Below are positions 24,814 to 29,824 of a stretch of 29,824 nt of DNA, one piece after another. Numbering within the stretch: position 1 is the first letter of the stretch; every line of letters begins with the position of its first letter. Below the pieces are notes generated by a model that saw nothing but the letters and a program-made list of their open reading frames with translations, searched no databases and had not been told where the DNA came from. The position numbers were made by a program, and so were the translations under genes. The stretch is taken from contig JAWOEH010000197.1 of NCBI GenBank assembly GCA_046482855.1, positions 1-29,824 of the forward strand, read 5' to 3'. Origin of the DNA: CAYVSF01 sp046482855 (GTDB taxonomy: Bacteria > Bacteroidota > Bacteroidia > Bacteroidales > UBA12077).

Positions 24814-26037
24814 ATGAAGAAAAGAACCTATTATCTTATTTTAATTTTGTTAATCCCTTTTGTGGGTAATGCGCAAGAAACTGAAAACAATAAACCCACA
24901 GTTGATATTGGAGGTTTTGTTCGTTACGAAGCTTTCTTTGATACTTATAAATCGGTAGATACCCGTGATGGTGATGTGTATCTTTATCCCAGAGCAGAAA
25001 ATCTGGACATCGATGGCAACGACATTCACAAAAACAGGCAATTTGAAATGTTATCTCTGCAGTCGAGGTTTTATTTGACTCTTGGTGGCATCGATGCTTT
25101 TGGCGCAAAGACTTCAGGGAAAATTGAGGTCGATTTTGCAGGAACTTCACAAGCTTATGCTCGCATGTTGCGTGTGCGTCATGCTTTTATGAAATTTCAA
25201 TGGGAGAAAGCTGAACTTTTGTTGGGGCAAACCTGGCATCCCATGTTTGTAACTGCTTGTTTTCCTGCAACCATTTCCTTTGGTGCGGGTGTGCCTTTTC
25301 ATCCGCTTAATCGTGCACCTCAGGCTCGTTATACTTACTATTTAAATACTACCTCAAGTGTCATGGGGGCTATGCTTGTACATGGTTATCATCGCAGTGT
25401 TGGTCCTTCTGATGCCCAGCGAAATGCAGGATTGCCCGATTTTCAGTTTCAGTATGTTTATGCTAAGGGGGAGACCGTTGCCGGTTTTACTGCCGGCTAT
25501 AAATTTTTAAAACCCCGGCTTGAAACGGCCACCGGACGTGCTACAGATGAAATGATTGGGAGTTATAACCTGGAAGCTTTTGCCAAGCTTCCTTTAGGCC
25601 CTGTTACCTTGAAACTGGAAGGAATTTATGGACAAAACTTGACCAGCTATGTGATGATTGGGGGCTACGGGGCAACAGAAAACCCTTTGCTTGCCGACGA
25701 TTATAGCTACCAGAATATACATTCTTATTCCCTTTGGGCCGATTTAAGCGGGGGTTCCGATAAAGTAGGTTATGGAATATTTGGTGGTCTCTCCGGGAAC
25801 TTAGGAGCCGAGGATACCTACTATTCGGTAGGTTACGAGCGTGGCGAGGACTTGGATAAGATTTTTCGCATATCACCACGTGCAACCTTTACCTCTAACA
25901 ATGTGATGTTTGCCCTTGAGTATATGTTGACCGGAGCAATTTATGGGGAGAATTTCAATGAGCAATTAGAGGTTACTGAAACAGCTGATGCAACCCTTAA
26001 CCATCGATTGTTGTTTTCGGCGAAGTATAGTTTTTAA
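24814..26037 (+). CDS. Porin-like outer-membrane beta-barrel protein
   Basis: A 407-residue protein with a signal peptide (MKKRTYYLILILLIPFVGNA, then QETENN) and alternating aromatic/polar strands to a C-terminal Phe (LLFSAKYSF), the usual end of an outer-membrane barrel. The segment KIEVDFAGTSQAYARMLRVR (109-128) followed by HAFMKFQWEKAELLLGQTWH resembles porins of the DcaP/phosphate-selective kind, where a coiled or plug-proximal strand pair precedes G-Q-T/D-W. It probably admits small solutes through the outer membrane; the substrate is not known. Being inside a receptor/kinase operon suggests that its cargo may be what the neighbours sense. It is 53 bases after the second receptor gene and 26 bases before the kinase gene. 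Confidence 0.78.
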   Translation: MKKRTYYLILILLIPFVGNAQETENNKPTVDIGGFVRYEAFFDTYKSVDTRDGDVYLYPRAENLDIDGNDIHKNRQFEMLSLQSRFYLTLGGIDAFGAKTSGKIEVDFAGTSQAYARMLRVRHAFMKFQWEKAELLLGQTWHPMFVTACFPATISFGAGVPFHPLNRAPQARYTYYLNTTSSVMGAMLVHGYHRSVGPSDAQRNAGLPDFQFQYVYAKGETVAGFTAGYKFLKPRLETATGRATDEMIGSYNLEAFAKLPLGPVTLKLEGIYGQNLTSYVMIGGYGATENPLLADDYSYQNIHSYSLWADLSGGSDKVGYGIFGGLSGNLGAEDTYYSVGYERGEDLDKIFRISPRATFTSNNVMFALEYMLTGAIYGENFNEQLEVTETADATLNHRLLFSAKYSF

Positions 26038-26063
26038 CGTATAGCTCTTTTATACATAGAAAC

Positions 26064-27983
26064 ATGTTAAACATACGGCAGAAGATCTGGACCAGCTATA
26101 TAATCATTAGTTGCTTTGTGGCTTTTACCATTGGAGGGCTGAATTTGTGGTACTCCTGGCAAATTACACGTGAAGAAGCCCGGAAGAAATTACTTGATGA
26201 AGCAGGTGCATATGCACTAGAGCTGGAAACCGCCTTCGAACAGCTGGAGACTTATGCCCAGACCCTTGAAGGTGTTGTAAAAGCTACCTATCATCCAGAG
26301 GAGCACTACGGCACTGTAGAGGGTATGGAGATGTATAAGCAGGTACTTTTGCCGGTTGTGGAATCGCTTTGTAATGAGCTTCAACCCCTCAGTATGTGGG
26401 TTGTGTTTCATCCCGATGTAGCCCCGGGGGCTCATACGGTTAGTTTTTTGCGAAATGATAGTACTTATACACGAGAACCGGAATACAGTCCGGAGCAATT
26501 TGATTTGTCGGCCCCCGACATGCGTTGGTGGACAAATGCCATGAAACGTGGTAGTTATTGGACCAAACCTTACTTCTGGGGAAACTGGAATATGGAGCTT
26601 ATTACTTATGCCCAACGTGTCTCGATAAATGGGAAACCGATCGCTGTGCTGGGCTCCGATTTTAATTTCAATAAGCTTCGGCGCTCTCTATCCACAAAAA
26701 GAGTTTATGAAACCGGGTATATCTTTTTGCTAAATGATTCATTAGATTATATAGTTCATCCTCAATACCAGGGAGGAAATTTGAAACATCTGCTGAAAAA
26801 GGAAGATGCCCGGAACCTGAACGAACTATTGGTAAAAAGTAGGCGAGGTATTTGGGAGTATGAGTGGGAAGGAGAGGATAAGATAGCGGGGATTATTCGT
26901 ATGAACAATGGCTGGATTATTGGCGCTTCTCCCCCCTACAAGGAGATTATGGCAGATTTTAGAGCATTACGAAATAAAACCATCTTTATCATTCTTTTTG
27001 TTCTGGTTGCATCATGGGGAGTAGCCTATTTTCTGGGGAATTCTTTTACCCGACCTCTGTACAAATTGATAAACCTATTTCGTATAGGTGCTGAGGGCGA
27101 TTTGTCGGTGCGTTCCAATTTGCCCCAGAAAGATGAAATTGCAGAGCTAGGTCACTATTTTGATCGTTTTATGGAAAGCATGGAACAGCTTATTGCCAGT
27201 TTGAATCAGTCGCAGATGCAATTGGAGGTAGCCAGACTTAAAGCTGAGGAGTCGGAAAAATTGAAAACCGTTTTTTTAGGAAATATATCCCATGAGTTAC
27301 GAACTCCGCTAAATGCTATTGTGGGTTTTACGCGAATACTGGTGAAACGCGATTTAGCCAATGAAACCCGCGAACTTTACCTGGCGCATTTGAACGAAAG
27401 TACTGAACAACTTATTCAATTAATTAATGGTTTAATTGACTTTGCTCAGATTGAAGTGCAGCAAATGCTCATTAAGGAACATTCATTTGATTTGGAGGGG
27501 CTCTTCACCTCCCTGCAGGAAGATTACATGAATTATAAAAAGAATGTCTCGTTTAAGGTTAAACCTTCAAAGAAGATAAGGAAAATCAAAGGCGACCGCA
27601 AGCGAATTGAACAGGTGTTTCACCTGCTTTTGAATAACGCATTCAAATTTACAGAAGAAGGAACAGTGGCCTGTGGCTGTAAATATGAAGATAATGAAAT
27701 TGTCTTTTTTGTTACCGATACCGGCATTGGCATACCCCAAGAGCTGCATAATATCATCTTTCGGAAATTTCGACAGGGCGATGAGCGGAGAAATCGGACT
27801 TATGGTGGTGTAGGTATTGGGTTAGCTTTAGCAAAGGCACTAGTCGATTTAATGCAAGGAAGAATTTGGTTTCGTTCTGATGTGGGAAAAGGAGCAACTT
27901 TCTACTTTACGATTAAGGGCACCACAAACGAACTTACGATTTCAGAGACCTATGTAAAAATAAAAGAGAAAACTAAAAATTAG
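26064..27983 (+). CDS. Membrane sensor histidine kinase with double-Cache sensor and HAMP
   Basis: A 639-residue kinase: TM1 about 10-30; a periplasmic dCache_1-type sensor about 35-300 with DMRWWTNAMKRGSYWTKPYF (152-171) and IAVLGSDFNFNKL (193-205) and a second lobe ending NNGWIIGASPPYKEI (281-295); TM2 about 304-325; HAMP about 326-378; and a HisKA helix with phospho-acceptor H410 in FLGNISHELRTPLNAI. The HATPase domain has N-box LLLNNAFKFT (521-530), G1 DTGIGIP (552-558), F-box FRKF (566-569) and G2 GGVGIGLALA (581-590). There is no receiver domain, so a separate regulator is needed; the receiver-only protein at 20900 is the nearest candidate but has no output domain. It sits 5 bases before the TorF-like gene, so they are co-translated. 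Confidence 0.9.
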   Translation: MLNIRQKIWTSYIIISCFVAFTIGGLNLWYSWQITREEARKKLLDEAGAYALELETAFEQLETYAQTLEGVVKATYHPEEHYGTVEGMEMYKQVLLPVVESLCNELQPLSMWVVFHPDVAPGAHTVSFLRNDSTYTREPEYSPEQFDLSAPDMRWWTNAMKRGSYWTKPYFWGNWNMELITYAQRVSINGKPIAVLGSDFNFNKLRRSLSTKRVYETGYIFLLNDSLDYIVHPQYQGGNLKHLLKKEDARNLNELLVKSRRGIWEYEWEGEDKIAGIIRMNNGWIIGASPPYKEIMADFRALRNKTIFIILFVLVASWGVAYFLGNSFTRPLYKLINLFRIGAEGDLSVRSNLPQKDEIAELGHYFDRFMESMEQLIASLNQSQMQLEVARLKAEESEKLKTVFLGNISHELRTPLNAIVGFTRILVKRDLANETRELYLAHLNESTEQLIQLINGLIDFAQIEVQQMLIKEHSFDLEGLFTSLQEDYMNYKKNVSFKVKPSKKIRKIKGDRKRIEQVFHLLLNNAFKFTEEGTVACGCKYEDNEIVFFVTDTGIGIPQELHNIIFRKFRQGDERRNRTYGGVGIGLALAKALVDLMQGRIWFRSDVGKGATFYFTIKGTTNELTISETYVKIKEKTKN

Positions 27984-27988
27984 ATACG

Positions 27989-28708
27989 ATGAAAAAAACA
28001 TTCTTATTATTGGTAATATCAGTTGTAGCCATCTCGGCAAGGGCACAAGAGGCCAACCCGGAAAAGGACTCGAATGTTTCATTTTATATGAATGCCGATA
28101 TTGTGAGTCGGTATTTATGGCGTGGGTTATTATACAGCCCGAATGTTAATATTCAGCCTACAGCAGGGGTGTCCGTTGGAAATTTCTTTATTGGTGCGTG
28201 GGGGTCATACGGAATTTCTGACAAATATGCCGAGGTAGATTTTTTTGCCGGCTTTGCCGCAGGAAATTTTATGGTTATGGTAAGCGACTACTATGCTGAA
28301 ATAGAAACGGACATGACTGCAGTTGACCACTTTCAATGGGGGCGTGAGGAAACTAGTCATGCGTTGGAGGCGACATTGAGCTACACCTTTGCGTCCTCTT
28401 TTCCTTTAACGCTTACGGCAGCTACTTTTTTTTATGGGAACGATCGGGATGCAGAAGGAGATAATTATTATTCCACCTATATCGAGGGGAGTTATCCTTT
28501 TTCTTTTACCGATTATGATTTCACTCTTTTTGCTGGTGGAACGCCTGCTGAAGGGCTTTATGCCAATGAAGCTGCGTTGGTGAATTTAGGAGTCTCCGCC
28601 ACCAAATCCGTCCAACTCAATGAACGGATTGCAATTCCGGTGTCTATGTCACTGGTATCTAATCCTAAAGCGGAGGATATATTTTTTGTAATTAAGGTAA
28701 CGTTATAA
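27989..28708 (+). CDS. TorF-like (Gcw_chp) putative outer-membrane protein
   Basis: A 239-residue protein with signal peptide (1-19, ending SARAQ) and a small beta-barrel pattern. The start of the mature part, ADIVSRYLWRGLLYSPNVNI (33-52), matches the conserved opening of the TorF/Gcw_chp family (SxYxWRGxxxS), followed by GAWGSYGISDKYAEVDFFAG (68-87). Family members are thought to be outer-membrane proteins of about 220-260 residues, and their function is not firmly known. It ends in an alternating strand (DIFFVIKVTL). It is the second outer-membrane barrel of the cluster, placed between a kinase and a third receptor with gaps of 5 and 13 bases. Confidence 0.78.
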   Translation: MKKTFLLLVISVVAISARAQEANPEKDSNVSFYMNADIVSRYLWRGLLYSPNVNIQPTAGVSVGNFFIGAWGSYGISDKYAEVDFFAGFAAGNFMVMVSDYYAEIETDMTAVDHFQWGREETSHALEATLSYTFASSFPLTLTAATFFYGNDRDAEGDNYYSTYIEGSYPFSFTDYDFTLFAGGTPAEGLYANEAALVNLGVSATKSVQLNERIAIPVSMSLVSNPKAEDIFFVIKVTL

Positions 28709-28721
28709 ATATTTAGAGACT

Positions 28722-29824
28722 ATGAAGAAAGGAAGATTTATTTCATTAAAACAGCGATTGGGGTTAGTCGTAGGCATTGGTGTTTTTCTTACGGCAGCAA
28801 TTCTGATCATCTATGCCACCATACAAACCCGTAATGAGGCTATTAGTTCGGCACGAGCCAATGCAGAGGCTTCGGCTCAGGATTTTGCCAGCGAAGTTAT
28901 GCTGGAGATGGATGTGGCAATGACTTCGGCCAGAACTGTTTCCGATGCTTTGTCGGCTATAGGTGAAGGCGCGTCGTTGGAAAGGGAAGAAGCTGTGCTT
29001 ATGGCGGAGAAAGTGCTTTTCTCGCATCCCGATTTTTTAGGTTTTACACTGGCATTCGAGCCCAATGCTTTCGATGGGCAAGATACCGCCTTTGTAAATG
29101 CCCCGGCACATGACGAAACCGGACGATTTATGACCTATTTAACCAAAAGTGGTGATGGGACTGCTGCGCGGGAAGTGCTTATCGATTACGATAATGAACA
29201 GGCTGCTCCCTGGTATTGGGTACCCAAAAGATCTCGCCGGGAATTTTTGACGGAGCCGGTTATTTATCCGGTACAAGGCAAAGATGTTTTTATGGTATCT
29301 TTTATGGCACCAATAATGGTTGATGGCCGATTTGTAGGTGAGACAGGGGTCGATTATACCATCGATTTTATGCAGGGAATGGTAGAGGAGGCTGGTTTTT
29401 ATAAAGGGAAGGCTGCTTTGTCAATAATCTCTCACGATGGTGTTATTGCAGCACACAGCCAACGGGCTGAGAGTATTGGAGAATCATTATCAACGATCGA
29501 AAGTGATTTTAACAATGAACTCTCAAGGATTCAGCGTGGCGAGAATGTCGTTGAAACCGTAAATGACCAACTGATAGTAAATACTCCCTTAAATGTTGGT
29601 AGAACAGAGCGCCCTTGGCAAGTTCGTTTGCATATACCTATGGAGGAAATTACAGCAGAAGCGAATAGGCAAATGTGGCAACAGTTTATCATTGGAGCTA
29701 TTTTGGTGCTTATTAGCATCCTTGTACTTCGTACTGTTGTTGCTCGTTTGATAGCTCCGCTTATCGGGATGGCCGATTTTGCGAATCAGGTGGCTGATGG
29801 CGATCTTACCTATAAGAAAGATAT
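28722..29824 (+). CDS. Cache-HAMP receptor, probably a chemotaxis protein, 3' end outside window
   Basis: From the ATG at 28722 the frame is open to the window edge: 367 codons, with no stop. TM1 is at about 12-32. A periplasmic dCache_1 domain spans about 36-315, with APWYWVPKRSRREFLTEPVI (162-181), a tandem VSFMAPIMVDGRFVGETGVD (192-211) and a second lobe with AALSIISHDGVIAAHS (231-246). TM2 is at about 322-340. A HAMP domain begins at about 341 (LIAPLIGMADFANQVADGDL). The output domain is cut off; with two chemoreceptors upstream a methyl-accepting domain is likely, but a kinase or cyclase cannot be excluded. The sensor is of the double-Cache kind, unlike the single-Cache receptors upstream. 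It follows the TorF-like gene by 13 bases. Confidence 0.85.
   Translation, partial: MKKGRFISLKQRLGLVVGIGVFLTAAILIIYATIQTRNEAISSARANAEASAQDFASEVMLEMDVAMTSARTVSDALSAIGEGASLEREEAVLMAEKVLFSHPDFLGFTLAFEPNAFDGQDTAFVNAPAHDETGRFMTYLTKSGDGTAAREVLIDYDNEQAAPWYWVPKRSRREFLTEPVIYPVQGKDVFMVSFMAPIMVDGRFVGETGVDYTIDFMQGMVEEAGFYKGKAALSIISHDGVIAAHSQRAESIGESLSTIESDFNNELSRIQRGENVVETVNDQLIVNTPLNVGRTERPWQVRLHIPMEEITAEANRQMWQQFIIGAILVLISILVLRTVVARLIAPLIGMADFANQVADGDLTYKKD

Noticed and set aside
28722..29824. Window-edge gene as a histidine kinase
   Set aside because: The output domain is outside the window; chemoreceptor is favoured from context only, so no kinase claim is made.

Overview
The window comes from a member of the Bacteroidota with a moderately AT-rich genome. 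The evidence is a pair of TPR–PD40 envelope proteins (one with an OmpA peptidoglycan-binding domain), a YqgE/AlgH protein, an AMP nucleosidase, a free-standing HsdR-N protein, an NhaC carrier with a secreted N-terminal domain, few Shine-Dalgarno sites, and promoter-like motifs close to the Bacteroidota TTTG / TAnnTTTG pattern. Several chemoreceptors point to an environmental lineage such as Marinilabiliales rather than a gut Bacteroides. That placement is inference.

Left part (1-5.2 kb): the 3' part of an ankyrin-repeat gene (+) meets two minus-strand genes, an NhaC-type antiporter followed by a secreted beta-lactamase-fold serine hydrolase. A 392-base gene-free stretch with a GC-rich patch and a decayed repeat-like segment precedes yqgE (+).

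Middle (5.2-9.3 kb): a tightly packed minus-strand run reads AMP nucleosidase, DNA polymerase III delta (holA), rhomboid protease, GmhB-like HAD phosphatase and class IV aminotransferase. A copy of the 9-mer ATAAGGAGG (CCTCCTTAT in the mRNA, i.e. anti-Shine-Dalgarno-like) lies at three of its junctions. An HsdR-N nuclease-fold gene diverges from the run.

9.7-15.8 kb (minus): an apparent operon encodes two related envelope proteins and a GNAT acetyltransferase. The 976-residue protein has a C-terminal membrane anchor and a duplicated beta-rich module. The 839-residue protein has the TPR–propeller–CRD–OmpA_C order known from PorE of the type IX secretion system, plus SPOR-like repeats.

15.9-20.7 kb (minus): a PLP aminotransferase with a strong Shine-Dalgarno and a hairpin terminator, then a GT2 glycosyltransferase fused to a degenerate sugar-phosphate-transferase-like tail, then a 2-oxoacid dehydrogenase E2 gene with its own terminator.

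Right part (20.9-29.8 kb, all plus): a CheY-like receiver protein, then a compact six-gene cluster: chemoreceptor, chemoreceptor, porin-like barrel, Cache-HAMP histidine kinase, TorF-like outer-membrane protein, and a third Cache-HAMP receptor cut by the window edge. Alternation of periplasmic-ligand sensors with outer-membrane barrels suggests one co-expressed sensing and uptake unit. This is the most unusual part of the window. No RNA genes, insertion sequences or CRISPR arrays were seen.
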